From NCBI RefSeq assembly GCF_002583555.1, contig NZ_BEGX01000052.1, forward strand, positions 452,068 through 516,067: 64,000 nucleotides of DNA, written 5' to 3'. Below are positions 33,792 through 43,647 of this stretch, one piece after another; the stretch's first letter is position 1; each line of letters starts with the position of its first letter. Below the pieces are notes generated by a model. It was not told where the DNA came from. It did not search any database and saw nothing but the letters and a program-made list of their open reading frames with translations. Source of the stretch: Pseudonocardia sp. N23. GTDB lineage: Bacteria; Actinomycetota; Actinomycetes; Mycobacteriales; Pseudonocardiaceae. A program made the position numbers and the translations under genes.

Positions 33792-35062
33792 CGGCCACCT
33801 CCGAGGACTCCGCCGAGGAGGCCGCCGACTGCCGGCGGGGCCGTGGTGGTCGTCGGCGGGGGGCCGGGGGTCGTCGCGTCGGTGGCGGGCGGCGGGGGCG
33901 GCGAGGTCTGCGGGGTCCCGGGGGTCAGCGGTGTGGGGACCTGGCCGAGCAGCGGGAAGACAGGCCGGTCGGGGTCGCCGCCGAGCAGCGGGGCGAGCAG
34001 CGCGGCGGTGCCGGGGAGCTGGTTGAGCAGCGGCGCGTCGGGGCCGATCAGCGGCTCGCGGGACCGGGACAGGTTGTCGAGCAGGTCCTTGAGGTCGAGG
34101 TCGGCGCGGATGTAGAGGTTGGCGTAGTCGCCCGCGAAGGCGGGGACGGCGGCGTCGGTGAAGGGGAACGTGCCGATCATCTGCAGCGAGTTCGGCAGGT
34201 CCTGTCCGGACTCGGCGAGCTTCGCCAGGGTGGGCTGGAGGGCACGGAGGTCGGCGACGAGGTCGTCGCGGCTGCGGTCGACGACATCGGTGGCGACGCC
34301 GGAGAGCCGGTCGAGGGCCTTGAGCATGTCGACGAGCTGTTCGCGCTGGTCGGCGAGCTCCTGGATGCCGGGGCCGAGTTGGTGGAGTGCGTCGGAGATC
34401 TGGCCGCGACGTTCGGCGAGGGTGGCGGCGAGCCGGTTGATCGAGTCGAGCGCGCGGGTGATCTCGGACTTGTGCGCGTCGAGGGTGCCGACGAGCGTGT
34501 CCAGGTTGCTCAGCAACGAGCGGATCTCGGGCTCGTTGCCCGACAGGGCCTTGTTGAGCTCGGTGGAGATCGTCTTGATCTGGCCGACGCCGCCACCGTT
34601 GAGCAGCATCGACAGCGCGCCCAGGACCTCCTCGACCTCGGCGGCGCGGCCGGTGGCGGCCAGCGGGATGGTGGCGCCGTCGCGGAGGCTGCCGGTGGCG
34701 CCCTGGGTGGGCGGGGACAGCTCCACGAACTTCTCGCCGAGCAGGCTCGTGGCGCGCACGGACGCACGGCTGTTGGCGGGCAGGGTGACACCGCGGTTGA
34801 CCTTCACCGTCACGACCGCGTCCCAGGTCTGCGGGTCGACGCGGATGTCGGAGACGGACCCGACCGACACGTCGGCCACCTTGACCAGCGACTGCGGGAC
34901 GAGGTCGGCGACGTCGGCGAACCGGATGGTGACCGTGTACGGGTCGTCGCCGAGGTCGGCTCCGCCGGGGAGGTCGACCCCGCGCAGGCCGCCCGAGAGC
35001 ACGCTGCACCCCGACAGCAGCAGTGCCGCGACACCGAGCAGGGCCGCGAGCCGGGTCCTCAT
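33788..35062 (-). CDS. Mce family lipoprotein, MceE position
   Basis: A 424-residue MCE-domain protein that starts with a lipoprotein signal: MRTRLAALLG, hydrophobic run, then lipobox LSGC with C19. MceE is the lipoprotein member (LprK-type) of mycobacterial mce operons, so position and lipobox agree. The MCE domain follows (VADVSVGSVSDIRVDPQTW), then helices with repeated heptad-like LADQREQLVDMLKAL, and a Pro/Thr-rich tail. The ATG overlaps the preceding stop (ATGA). Confidence 0.92.
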   Translation of the reverse strand: MRTRLAALLGVAALLLSGCSVLSGGLRGVDLPGGADLGDDPYTVTIRFADVADLVPQSLVKVADVSVGSVSDIRVDPQTWDAVVTVKVNRGVTLPANSRASVRATSLLGEKFVELSPPTQGATGSLRDGATIPLAATGRAAEVEEVLGALSMLLNGGGVGQIKTISTELNKALSGNEPEIRSLLSNLDTLVGTLDAHKSEITRALDSINRLAATLAERRGQISDALHQLGPGIQELADQREQLVDMLKALDRLSGVATDVVDRSRDDLVADLRALQPTLAKLAESGQDLPNSLQMIGTFPFTDAAVPAFAGDYANLYIRADLDLKDLLDNLSRSREPLIGPDAPLLNQLPGTAALLAPLLGGDPDRPVFPLLGQVPTPLTPGTPQTSPPPPPATDATTPGPPPTTTTAPPAVGGLLGGVLGGGR

Positions 35063-36324
35063 CGGCCACCTCCGAGCAGGCCGGGCAGCAGCCCGGGCGC
35101 GGTGGTCGTGGTGGTCGTCGGAGGCGTCTGGGTGGCAGGGGCGAGTGCCAGGCCCGGTGGCGGGTCGACCGGCACCGCCATCGCGGGGAACGGCGGCACG
35201 GTTCCCTGCTGCAGCGAGGTGATGACGGCGGCGGCGGACGGCAGCGGGACGGCCCCGGAGATGACGGGTTCGAGCGTGGTGCAGGCGTCGGTCAGGTTGG
35301 CCGGGACCGGGCCGGAGCGGCGCAGCATCGTGCACAGGAACAGCACGGGCGGGAACGACAGCTCGTTGATGTTGGCGCGGGTGTCGAGGGTGCCTGACGC
35401 GCCGTTGTAGGTGTTGGCGAGGTTGCCGACGGCGGTGGGGGCGACGTCGAGGATCTCCGCCAGCGCGCGCTGCTCGTCGGCGAGGACGCCGGTGACCTCG
35501 GTCAGCTTGTCGATGTCGGACTTGAGTGCCGCGCGGTTGTCGGCGATGAACCGCTGGACCTCGCCGAGCGCGAGCGACAGGTCGCGCAGCGCGGAGCCGA
35601 GGTCCTCGCGCTGGTCGGCGAGGATCGTCGTGACGGAGTCGAGGCGGCCGGCGAACTCGCGGACGGTGCCGTCGCTGTTCTTGAGGGTCTCGGTGAACTT
35701 CTGCAGCTCGGTGATGGTGCCGAACAGGTCGCCGCTGGACCCGGCCAGCGTCGTGGAGAGCTGCCCGAGGTTGTGGATCGTGTCGTTGAGGGCCTGGCCG
35801 TTGCCCGCGAGGTTGGCAGCGCCGACGTCGAGTGCGTCCGAGACCGCGCCCTGCTTGTTGGCGCCGTCGGGGCCGAGTGCGCGGGCGAGCTCGGTGGCGG
35901 TGCGGCTGAGGTCGTCGACGCCGAGCGGGACGGCGGTCCGCTCGAGCGGGATGACCGCGCCGTCGGACATCTCGGGGCCGGAGGTCCAGATGGGGGTGAG
36001 CTGGACGTAGCGGCCGGTCACCAGGCTGGGCGAGACGACGACGGCCTTCACGTCGGCGGGCAGCTTCACGTCGCGGTCGGTGATCGTCATGTCGACGCGC
36101 ACCCGCGTGCCCTCGGGGGTGACCTTGTCGATGGTGCCGACGGACACCCCCAGAACACGGACGGAGTTGTCGTCGAACAGCGCGGAGGCGTTGGTGAAGT
36201 AGGCGGTGATCTTCCGGCCGGCCTCGCCGGTGACGAGCCAGATGCCCGCGGCCAGCAGCACGGCGACGACCGACACCAGCGCGACGAGCTGCATCCGCGC
36301 CTTGTCCCGGGCCCATTCCGGCAT
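35059..36324 (-). CDS. Mce family protein, MceD position
   Basis: A 421-residue protein with an N-terminal anchor (MQLVALVSVVAVLLAAGIWLV), an MCE domain at about 38-115 (VRVLGVSVGTIDKV), an alpha-helical needle region and a Pro/Thr-rich C-terminus. Two ATGs are close, at 36333 and 36324. The second is preferred because the run of G immediately before the first would be nine bases from the second. The difference is three residues. Confidence 0.88.
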   Translation of the reverse strand: MPEWARDKARMQLVALVSVVAVLLAAGIWLVTGEAGRKITAYFTNASALFDDNSVRVLGVSVGTIDKVTPEGTRVRVDMTITDRDVKLPADVKAVVVSPSLVTGRYVQLTPIWTSGPEMSDGAVIPLERTAVPLGVDDLSRTATELARALGPDGANKQGAVSDALDVGAANLAGNGQALNDTIHNLGQLSTTLAGSSGDLFGTITELQKFTETLKNSDGTVREFAGRLDSVTTILADQREDLGSALRDLSLALGEVQRFIADNRAALKSDIDKLTEVTGVLADEQRALAEILDVAPTAVGNLANTYNGASGTLDTRANINELSFPPVLFLCTMLRRSGPVPANLTDACTTLEPVISGAVPLPSAAAVITSLQQGTVPPFPAMAVPVDPPPGLALAPATQTPPTTTTTTAPGLLPGLLGGGR

Positions 36325-36326
36325 GG

Positions 36327-37292
36327 TCAGCATCCCCCCGGGTTGAGCGGGCCGATGCTCGGCGTGGGGAGCAGCGCGCAGATGTAGTTGTCGAACCAGT
36401 GGCCGCTGCCGACGGCGTTGGCGAACAGCCGCACGAACACGGCCTCCTTCTCCAGCACCTGGGCGAGGTTGTCCTGGTTGCGCTGCAGCACGTCGACGAC
36501 GCGGTCGAGGGCTTCGAGGGTGGGCCGCAGCTGCGCGGTGTTGTCGGCGACGAGGCCGCGCAGCTGCTCGGACAGCGCCCGGGTGCCCGACAGCAGCCGC
36601 GAGATGGCGTCGCGGCGCTGCTGCAGCTCGCCGAGCAGGAGATTGCCGTCGGACAGGAGCGCCTCGATGTCGCCGCGGCGGTCCGCCAGCGTCGTCGACA
36701 GCGTGCGGGTGCCGGCGAGCAGGCTGCGGAGCTGGTCGTCGCGGCTCGCGATCGTCGTCGAGAGGCGGGTGAGGCCGTCGAGTGCGCCGCGGACCTCGGG
36801 CGGGGTGTCGCGGAAGGTGTCGGCCAGCGTGGTGAGGCTCTTCGCGAGCTGGTCGGTGTCGAGCTGGTCGAGGGTGCCCGACAGCCCGTTGAACGCCTCG
36901 ACGACGTCGAACGGCGACGCGGTGCGCGAGCGCGGGATGACCGTGTCGGGGTCGAGCTCGGCGCCGCCCTGCGGGTCGAGCGCCAGGTACTTGGCGCCGA
37001 GCAGGGTGCGGATGCCGATGGAGGCGGTCGTGCGGTCGCCGACCCAGGCGTCGTCGACCTGGAACGTGACGACGACGTGGTCGCCGTCGAGGCCGACGCT
37101 GCGGACCCGCCCGGTCTCCACCCCGGCGACGGTGACCTTGTCCCCCGGCTGCAGGCCGGCGGCCTCGGTGAACTCGGCGGAGTACGTCGTGCCCCCGAAC
37201 AGGGACGGGCCGTTGAACGCGATCAGCCCGGCGACGAGCAGCACGATGATCCCGATGGTGGCGAGCGCGACGGGACGCTGGGCGAGCTTCAC
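36327..37292 (-). CDS. Mce family protein, MceC position
   Basis: A 321-residue protein, the shortest MCE subunit here, lacking the Pro-rich tail of its siblings. It has an N-terminal anchor (VALATIGIIVLLVAGLIAF), an MCE domain (VTVAGVETGRVRSVGLDGDH), then helices ending FDNYICALLPTPSIGPLNPGGC. The GTG start overlaps the preceding stop (GTGA). Confidence 0.88.
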   Translation of the reverse strand: MKLAQRPVALATIGIIVLLVAGLIAFNGPSLFGGTTYSAEFTEAAGLQPGDKVTVAGVETGRVRSVGLDGDHVVVTFQVDDAWVGDRTTASIGIRTLLGAKYLALDPQGGAELDPDTVIPRSRTASPFDVVEAFNGLSGTLDQLDTDQLAKSLTTLADTFRDTPPEVRGALDGLTRLSTTIASRDDQLRSLLAGTRTLSTTLADRRGDIEALLSDGNLLLGELQQRRDAISRLLSGTRALSEQLRGLVADNTAQLRPTLEALDRVVDVLQRNQDNLAQVLEKEAVFVRLFANAVGSGHWFDNYICALLPTPSIGPLNPGGC

Positions 37293-38446
37293 GAGCCACC
37301 CCCGATCAGCGGGAGGTTCGTCGGCACGGCGGGGATCGCGGGCAGCTGCGTCGGGATCGGCAGGTTCGACGGGGCGGGCAGCAGCGGCGGGCTCTGGCCG
37401 CCGGAGCCGGCCGGGTCGGACCCGCACCGCGGCGCGTCGGACCGGAAGACGGGCAGCTCCTGCGCGGGGACGAGGCCGCCGATCCCGACGGACCCGGTGA
37501 GCCCGCACAGGTAGAACTGGAACCAGCTGCCGTAGCTGGCGGCGCGGCCGAGCTTGTTGAGCTTGTACGGGGCGAACTGCAGGAAGTGCTCGACGGTCGG
37601 CTCGGCCTGGTTGAGCTGGCCCGAGAGGTCGCCCAGCGACGCGATGTCCTGCTTCAGTGCGGGGCGGCCCTCCTCCAGGAGCCCGGCGGTGGTCGTCGTC
37701 AGGTCGCCGAGGGAGGCGATGGCGTCGCCGATGGGCTTGCGGTCCGCGGCCAGCCCCGAGACGAGCCGGCGCAGCGACACGATGAGGTCGTTCAGCTGCT
37801 GGCCGTTGTCCGACACCGTCTGCAGGACCGCGTTCAGGTTGTCGATGACCTGGCCGATGACCTGGTCGCGGTCGGCGATCGTGGTGGTCAGCGAGGCGGT
37901 GCTCGCCAGCAGGCTGTCGACGGTGCCGCCCTGGCCCTGCAGCACCTGCACGATCTCCATCGACAGCGTGTTGACCTGTTCCGGGTCCAGCGCGGCGAAC
38001 AGCGGCTGGAACCCGTTGAACAACGTGGTCAGGTCGAGCGGCGGCGTGGTGCGCTGCACGGGGATCTCCCCACCCGGCGGCAGCGGCACCGGGTTGCCGC
38101 CGTCGCCCCGGTCCAGCGCCAGGAACCGCTGCCCGATGAGGTTCTTGTAGAGGACTGCAGCCGTCGCCGAGCCCGGGAGCGTCTGGGCCGCGTCGACGCT
38201 GAACTCGACCTGCGCGAAGCGGCGGTCGACGACCTCCACCGAGTCGACGCTGCCGACGACGACACCCGCGATCCGCACGTCGTCGCCCGGGAGCAGGCCG
38301 GACGCGTCGGTGAAGCGGGCGCTGTAGGCGGTGCGCTCCCCGCCCTGGGAGTTGGCGATGGTCAGCGCGAGGACCGTCGTCGCGAGGGCGACGACGAGGG
38401 CGAACACCAGGAACTTGACGAGCGGTGCGACGGGGACGCGGCTCAC
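37289..38446 (-). CDS. Mce family protein, MceB position
   Basis: A 385-residue protein with an anchor at about 8-31 (LVKFLVFALVVALATTVLAL), an MCE domain (VRIAGVVVGSVDSVEVVDRR), a helical domain and a Pro-rich tail ending in LPLIGGGS. The GTG start at 38446 overlaps the preceding stop (GTGA). In the hexameric model each of six Mce proteins contributes one ring position; that is family knowledge, not seen here. Confidence 0.9.
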   Translation of the reverse strand: MSRVPVAPLVKFLVFALVVALATTVLALTIANSQGGERTAYSARFTDASGLLPGDDVRIAGVVVGSVDSVEVVDRRFAQVEFSVDAAQTLPGSATAAVLYKNLIGQRFLALDRGDGGNPVPLPPGGEIPVQRTTPPLDLTTLFNGFQPLFAALDPEQVNTLSMEIVQVLQGQGGTVDSLLASTASLTTTIADRDQVIGQVIDNLNAVLQTVSDNGQQLNDLIVSLRRLVSGLAADRKPIGDAIASLGDLTTTTAGLLEEGRPALKQDIASLGDLSGQLNQAEPTVEHFLQFAPYKLNKLGRAASYGSWFQFYLCGLTGSVGIGGLVPAQELPVFRSDAPRCGSDPAGSGGQSPPLLPAPSNLPIPTQLPAIPAVPTNLPLIGGGS

Positions 38447-39816
38447 GTCAGCGTCACCTCGCTCCCGCGGTAGAGCGGGCCGACGAGCATGCTCGACCAG
38501 GCCGGGACCTGCGCGGGCGAGACGCCCTGCTGCACGGCCACGACCTCGGAGACCATCTGCCGGTCGGCCGGCGAGTTGGCCAGGCCCATCCCGGTGCGCC
38601 ACGACGCCGGCTCGTTGGTCGCCGCGCCGCCGCGCACCCCGCCCCACGACGACGCGCCGTCGTAGCTGCCGTAGGTGTCGACGCCGAAGGCCTCCGGGTT
38701 GCCGACGGGGTTGCCCACCGGCGGCGGCGAGGGCTTCGACCCGTCGCGGAACGGCCCGTCGGGCGGGCTCTGCGACCCCGGATAGGTGATCGGGTAGCAG
38801 CGGGGGCCGCGGTCGTCGAGGTAGCGGGGCTCCTCGCCGGGGCTGTACTTGCCCTTGTTGTTGACGATCTCCAGCGTGATGTGGATGCCCGGCTTGTCGG
38901 TTCCCTTGCCGAAGGCGTTGTCGGCGAACGGGACCAGCCCGGCCATCTGCTGGAAGAAGCAGGGGAACTCGGGGGCGTAGCGGGCCAGGCTCTCCAGCGT
39001 CGGGCGGCTCGACGCCGACAGCGCGACGATGTCGTCGCCGTTGGCACGCAGGAAGCCGGTCAGGTCGTCGGAGGCCCCGGTGACCGACGACGCGAACGCC
39101 CGCAGGTTCGCGCTCTCGTCGACCAGGGTCCGGCTCGTCGTCGTCAGGTCCTCCAGGGCGTTCAACAGGTCGGGCGCGGCGCCGTCGAGGTTGTCTGCGT
39201 AGTCGGCGAGCTGGGTGATGTCGGCGTTCAGGTCGGGCAGGCTGGGGTTGAGGCCCGCGACCAGCGTGTTCAGCTGTACGAGCGTCTGTCCGAGCTCCTC
39301 CCCGCGCCCGGACAGCGACTGCGACAGCGCACCGAGGGTCGTCGCCAGCTTCTGCGGCTCGACGGCGCGCAGCAGCGGCAGCAGCCCGTCGAGGACGCGT
39401 TCGAGCTCGCGCGCGGCCTGGCTGCGGTCCTCGGGGATGACGTCACCCGCCTGCAGGTGCCGGCCCGTCGACGCCGGGGGCGGCACGAGCGAGACGTACT
39501 TCTCGCCGAACAGCGTCTTGGGCAGCAGCCGCGCCGACACCCCGGCCGGGACCGCGCCGATCTTGTCGGGGTCGAGGCTCATGCTGACGGTGACGACGCC
39601 GCCGGCGGTGGAGATGTCCTCCACCCGCCCGACGACCATGCCGCGGACCTTCACGTCGGCCCGCGTCGCGAGCTGCGTCCCCGCCTTGTCGACCTGCAGC
39701 GTCACCGGCACACCCGCCCGGAACGCCCCCGCGTACTCCGCGACGGCGAGGCCCGCGAGCAGCACCAGCGCCACGACGAACGCGACGCCCTGCAGGACCC
39801 GGCGGGTGGACCTCAT
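38443..39816 (-). CDS. Mce family protein, MceA position
   Basis: A 457-residue first MCE-domain protein, with anchor (VLQGVAFVVALVLLAGLAV), MCE domain at about 38-112 (VKVRGMVVGRVEDISTAGG, LPKTLFGEKYVSLVPP), helices and a C-terminal region containing RYLDDRGPRCYPI. The latter is typical of mycobacterial MceA proteins of the mce4/mce1 type. Its ATG overlaps the yrbE stop (ATGA). Sterols or fatty acids are the known Mce cargoes; which applies here is not visible. Confidence 0.92.
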   Translation of the reverse strand: MRSTRRVLQGVAFVVALVLLAGLAVAEYAGAFRAGVPVTLQVDKAGTQLATRADVKVRGMVVGRVEDISTAGGVVTVSMSLDPDKIGAVPAGVSARLLPKTLFGEKYVSLVPPPASTGRHLQAGDVIPEDRSQAARELERVLDGLLPLLRAVEPQKLATTLGALSQSLSGRGEELGQTLVQLNTLVAGLNPSLPDLNADITQLADYADNLDGAAPDLLNALEDLTTTSRTLVDESANLRAFASSVTGASDDLTGFLRANGDDIVALSASSRPTLESLARYAPEFPCFFQQMAGLVPFADNAFGKGTDKPGIHITLEIVNNKGKYSPGEEPRYLDDRGPRCYPITYPGSQSPPDGPFRDGSKPSPPPVGNPVGNPEAFGVDTYGSYDGASSWGGVRGGAATNEPASWRTGMGLANSPADRQMVSEVVAVQQGVSPAQVPAWSSMLVGPLYRGSEVTLT

Positions 39817-40655
39817 CCGGCCACCTGCACCGACGTCGACGTCCCGTACATCACCAGGGTGAGGAAGAAGTCGAGGATCGCGGTCGACACGATCGACAGC
39901 CGCACCGCCCGGCCGACCGCCACCCCCACGCCCGCCGGCCCGCCCTTGGCGCGGTAGCCGTAGTGGCAGTGGATCAGGATGATCACCGTGGCGAAGACGA
40001 CCACCTTGAGGTAGGAGAACAGCACGTCGCTGACCGGGAGGAACAGGTCGAAGTAGTGGTCGTACGTGCCGCCCGGCAGCCCGTTGACCACGGTGACGTT
40101 GAGCCGGGACGCGGCGAAGCTGGCCAGCAGGCCGATCGTGTACATCGGGATGACCGCGACGATCCCGGCGAGCACCCGCGTCGTCACCAGGAACGGGACG
40201 CTGGGTACCGCCATGACCTCGAGCGCGTCGACCTCCTCGGAGATCCGCATCGCGCCGAGCTGGGCGGTGAAACCCGCGCCCAGCGTCGCTGTCAGGGCCG
40301 CCGCCGCCACGAGCGGGGCGATGTCGCGGGTGTTGAAGTACGCGGTGATGAACCCGGTCAGGGCCTCGACGCCCAGCGAGTCGAGCGCGCGGAAGCCCTG
40401 CAGTCCGACGAGTGAGCCGACGAACAGCGACAGCGCTGCCATGACCCCCGCGGTGCCGAGGATGACGATCAACGCGCCCGACCCGAAACTGACCTCGGCC
40501 AGCAGCCGCGCGATCTCCTTGCGGTAGCGGCGGATCGTCCGCGGGATCCATGCGATCGCCCGGGCGTAGAGCGACAGCTGGTCGCCCAGCTCCTCGAGCT
40601 GGTCGAGCGGTCCGCGCATCGCACGCCGGGCCCGGGTGCCGAAAGACGTGCTCAT
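39813..40655 (-). CDS. Mce transporter permease YrbEB
   Basis: One of two MlaE-type permeases forming the membrane core of the importer. The 280 residues have an amphipathic N-terminal helix, then about five membrane segments. The conserved cytoplasmic coupling region TLGAGFTAQLGAMRISEEVDALEVMAVPSVPFLV includes the EExDAL motif that contacts the ATPase. It overlaps the preceding permease by one base and MceA by four. Confidence 0.93.
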   Translation of the reverse strand: MSTSFGTRARRAMRGPLDQLEELGDQLSLYARAIAWIPRTIRRYRKEIARLLAEVSFGSGALIVILGTAGVMAALSLFVGSLVGLQGFRALDSLGVEALTGFITAYFNTRDIAPLVAAAALTATLGAGFTAQLGAMRISEEVDALEVMAVPSVPFLVTTRVLAGIVAVIPMYTIGLLASFAASRLNVTVVNGLPGGTYDHYFDLFLPVSDVLFSYLKVVVFATVIILIHCHYGYRAKGGPAGVGVAVGRAVRLSIVSTAILDFFLTLVMYGTSTSVQVAG

Positions 40656-41452
40656 CAGACCCCCTTCGGCGGCACGATCTGCAGGTACAGGGCCGTGAGG
40701 ACGAGGTTGATCAGGAACACGAGGACGAACGAGATGACGACGGCCTGGTTCACCGCATCCCCGACGCCCTTCGCGCCCGGCGGCGGGTTGAGCCCGCGGT
40801 AGGCCGCGACGACGCCGGCGGTGAAGCCGAACAGCGCGGCCTTGAGCTCGGACACGACGATGTCGGAGACCTGCGCGATCGCGGAGAAGCTCGCGACGTA
40901 GGCGCCCGGCGTCCCGCCCTGGACGACGACGTTGAAGAAGTAGCCGCCGCCGACACCGACGACCGTCGCCAGCCCGTTGAGCACCACGGCCGTGACCGTC
41001 ATCGCGAGCACCCGCGGCACGACGAGCCGCTGGATGGGCGAGATGCCCAGCACCTCCATCGCGGCGATCTCCTCGCGGATGGTGCGCGCGCCCAGGTCGG
41101 CGCAGACCGCGCTGCCGCCCGCGCCGGAGATCAGCAGCGCCGTGACGATCGGCGCCGCCTGCTGCACGATCGCCAGCACGCTGCCCGCGCCGGTCTGGCT
41201 CTGCGCCCCGAACTGCGCGGTGAGCTCGGCCAGCAGGAGTGCGATCGTCGCGCCGAAGGGGATGGTGAACAGGGCCGTCGGCAACGCCGAGACCTTGGTG
41301 ACGAACCAGGTCTGCTCGATGAACTCGCCGAGCTGGAACGGCCGCCTGAACGTCATCCGCACGACGGCGCCACCGAGTGCGAACAGCTTGCCGACCGGGG
41401 TGAGCGCCCGGGTGACGAGGCTCGGCGGGGCAGGGTCCTGGTGTGTGGTCAT
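40655..41452 (-). CDS. Mce transporter permease YrbEA
   Basis: First MlaE-type permease, 265 residues, with membrane segments and the conserved segment SGAGGSAVCADLGARTIREEIAAMEVLGISPIQRLVVPR, including the EEIAAM coupling motif. The ATG at 41452 overlaps the ATPase stop (ATGA); the longer open frame upstream is antiphase to the ATPase gene and not real. Confidence 0.93.
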   Translation of the reverse strand: MTTHQDPAPPSLVTRALTPVGKLFALGGAVVRMTFRRPFQLGEFIEQTWFVTKVSALPTALFTIPFGATIALLLAELTAQFGAQSQTGAGSVLAIVQQAAPIVTALLISGAGGSAVCADLGARTIREEIAAMEVLGISPIQRLVVPRVLAMTVTAVVLNGLATVVGVGGGYFFNVVVQGGTPGAYVASFSAIAQVSDIVVSELKAALFGFTAGVVAAYRGLNPPPGAKGVGDAVNQAVVISFVLVFLINLVLTALYLQIVPPKGV

Positions 41453-42537
41453 GGGGCGCGGTGCCGCCCGTCGGGGTCGTCGGCCGGGTCGTCGACCAGG
41501 GGGAGCCGGGCGGTCGGCCGGTCGTCGTTGGCCACCGGCATCCACTGCGTCGGTGCGTCGCCGCTGTTCGCGCCGCCGTTCGCGTACGAGTCGCGGATCG
41601 CGTCCTGCGCCGCCGCGGGCAGCGTGTGCATCATCGCCTCGACGCGTTCCCTGCGACGTCTCACCGCCTGCCGCTGCGGCAGTCCCGCCGTCGGTTCCAG
41701 CTGCGGCTTCAACGGCGGCAGCCCGGCCAGGTCGTCGATCTCCGCCATCTCCCGCTGGGCCTGCGCGGTGTCCTTCTCCTCGCTCATCCCGATCGGGCCC
41801 TGCCTGCGCCCGTTGAGGAACTGCGCGACGACCGGCTCCTCGCTGGTGAGCAGCACCTCGCGGGGGCCGAACATCGCCAGGTGCTTGCGGTAGAGCATCC
41901 CGATGTTGTCCGGGACGGTCTGCGCGGTGTTGATGTCGTGGGTGACGATCAGGAACGTCGCGTCGGTCTGGGCGTTGAGGTCGATGATCAGCTGGTTCAG
42001 GTACGCCGTGCGGACCGGGTCGAGGCCCGAGTCGGGCTCGTCGAACAGGATGATCTCGGGGTCGAGCACCAGCGCGCGGGCCAGCCCGGCCCGCTTGCGC
42101 ATCCCGCCGGAGATCTCGCCCGGCAGCTTCTTCTCGTCGCCGGTGAGGCCGACCATCTCCATCTTCTCGGCGACGATGTCGCGGATCCTCGACTCCGCGA
42201 ACTTCGTGTGCTCGCGCAGCGGGAAGGCGATGTTGTCGTAGAGGTTCATCGACCCGAACAGCGCGCCGTCCTGGAACAGCACCCCGAACAGCTTGCGCAG
42301 CTCGTAGAGCCGCGTCTCCGAACACTTCACCAGGTCGGTGTCGTGGATGACGATCGAGCCCCGCTCCGGCTTGAGCAGCCCGATCAGGGTCTTGAGGAAG
42401 ACGGACTTGCCGGTGCCCGACGGGCCGAGCAGCACGCTCACCTCGCCGGGCGGGAGCGTCAGCGTCACATCGGACCAGATGTTCGCGCGGCCGAAGGACT
42501 TGGACAGCCCCTCGACCTTGACCTCGACACCCGGCAC
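41449..42537 (-). CDS. Mce ABC transporter ATP-binding protein (MceG/Mkl-like)
   Basis: Energises the Mce importer. The 362-residue protein has Walker A GPSGTGKS at 38-45, signature ISGGMRKRAG at 142-151, Walker B ILFDEP at about 163-168 and switch histidine H200. A C-terminal extension of about 110 residues past residue 250 follows; Mkl proteins also carry a regulatory C-terminal part. The GTG start at 42537 has GGAGG eight bases upstream and yields the normal N-terminus; a TTG at 42645 lacks a ribosome site. In mycobacteria the ATPase is unlinked from mce loci and serves several of them; here it heads the operon. Confidence 0.93.
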   Translation of the reverse strand: MPGVEVKVEGLSKSFGRANIWSDVTLTLPPGEVSVLLGPSGTGKSVFLKTLIGLLKPERGSIVIHDTDLVKCSETRLYELRKLFGVLFQDGALFGSMNLYDNIAFPLREHTKFAESRIRDIVAEKMEMVGLTGDEKKLPGEISGGMRKRAGLARALVLDPEIILFDEPDSGLDPVRTAYLNQLIIDLNAQTDATFLIVTHDINTAQTVPDNIGMLYRKHLAMFGPREVLLTSEEPVVAQFLNGRRQGPIGMSEEKDTAQAQREMAEIDDLAGLPPLKPQLEPTAGLPQRQAVRRRRERVEAMMHTLPAAAQDAIRDSYANGGANSGDAPTQWMPVANDDRPTARLPLVDDPADDPDGRHRAP

Positions 42538-42672
42538 GCGACGCGCCTCCGTTCGCCTGTGACTGCGCTCGGCCGTGAACGCAGCCGCCTCTGAGGACGG
42601 GGAGCCGCCGCGGGTGCTGGGGAGCGCGCAGTCGGCTACCGACAACCGGTCAACGAGGCCGGTCGGGGTGGG

Positions 42673-43647
42673 TTACTGGCGAGTTGTGGTCCCGTCGCCA
42701 AGTTGGTCCGAATGGAGGGCGTGTTGCGGCTGAGTGTCGGAACCGTCGCCGCCCTGGGTCACCGGACACCCCGTCGGGAAGGTCCCGAGTCCCTCGACGG
42801 TGAACCCTCCCGGATAGCTGCGAACACCCGGGAGGTCGCGGAACATGCTCGGCTCGTCGCGCACCGCCATGAACCGGACGAACTTCCCCCGTGCGTGTAA
42901 AGCCCTGCGCGACAATGCCTCCACGACCTTCGGGGGCGACCGGTAGGCCAGCGCACTCCGCAGGGGCGCATCCATCAGCGAGCGGGCGAACGCGTCCACG
43001 GCCGCGCGCGGGGCGAGATGGTTGGGCGGGAACGTCGCCAGCAGGGCGAGCGTGTCATCGGCGACCGCACGGGAGCCCGGGTCGTAGCCGAACCGCTCGC
43101 GCTCGTAGTCGTCGAGGAGCGTCTCGAAGTCCCGCCACGTCGCCGGGATGCCGGGGATGCCCATGTGCCGGCCGAGCTCGCGGTAGTAGTTGGCCGACGC
43201 CGTCTTCTCCCCCTCGGTCAGCGCGCGCCAGCCATAGTCGTCGAGCCAGCGGATCGGGGTCACGACGAACGTCGCCAGCACGTAGCGCATGTCGTCGTCG
43301 GAGATGTCGTAGCTGCGGTGCATCCGGTTGATCCGGCGGACGGCGGCGCGGCCCTGCTCCGAGGAGAAGCCGTGCTCCAACACGGACTCCAGCAGCAGGC
43401 CGGTGTCGTCGTAGCGCTTCTGCACGCGGCGGGTGAACTCCCCGGTCTCGTGCAGGAGCATCCCGATCGAGGGCACCGCGTAGGTCCGGAACAGGGCGAA
43501 GCTCAGCGCCTGGTTGATGTCCCACGGGAACTCGTGGAGCGCGAGCTGCCGGTAGATCTCGTGGAAGTCGGTACCGGGGTCGAGGCGGGCCAGCGCGTCG
43601 CGCCTCTCATACCGCTGCCGCGGCCAGCTCACGGGTGTCCTCCACAT
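42673..43647 (-). CDS. MpaB-family (DUF2236) oxygenase
   Basis: A 324-residue protein of the family that includes fungal MpaB and bacterial latex-clearing protein Lcp, which are b-type haem oxygenases. Visible family features are [42 protein letters not shown], and [10 protein letters not shown] with H110 followed by [20 protein letters not shown]. The reaction is unknown. The ATG start overlaps the R2lox gene by 41 bases; a GTG at 43632 with GGAGG upstream is an alternative start that removes five residues. It is the last gene of the unit with R2lox and alcohol dehydrogenase. The last 30 residues are polar and non-conserved. Confidence 0.82.
   Translation of the reverse strand: MWRTPVSWPRQRYERRDALARLDPGTDFHEIYRQLALHEFPWDINQALSFALFRTYAVPSIGMLLHETGEFTRRVQKRYDDTGLLLESVLEHGFSSEQGRAAVRRINRMHRSYDISDDDMRYVLATFVVTPIRWLDDYGWRALTEGEKTASANYYRELGRHMGIPGIPATWRDFETLLDDYERERFGYDPGSRAVADDTLALLATFPPNHLAPRAAVDAFARSLMDAPLRSALAYRSPPKVVEALSRRALHARGKFVRFMAVRDEPSMFRDLPGVRSYPGGFTVEGLGTFPTGCPVTQGGDGSDTQPQHALHSDQLGDGTTTRQ

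Noticed and set aside
33792..35069. Long N-terminal extension of the MceF-position protein
   Set aside because: It overlaps MceE in another frame; the GTGA overlap, GGAGG site and membrane anchor fix the start at 33791.
42538..42645. TTG start adding 36 residues to the Mce ATPase
   Set aside because: No ribosome site, and the added residues are not conserved; GTG 42537 has GGAGG at good spacing.
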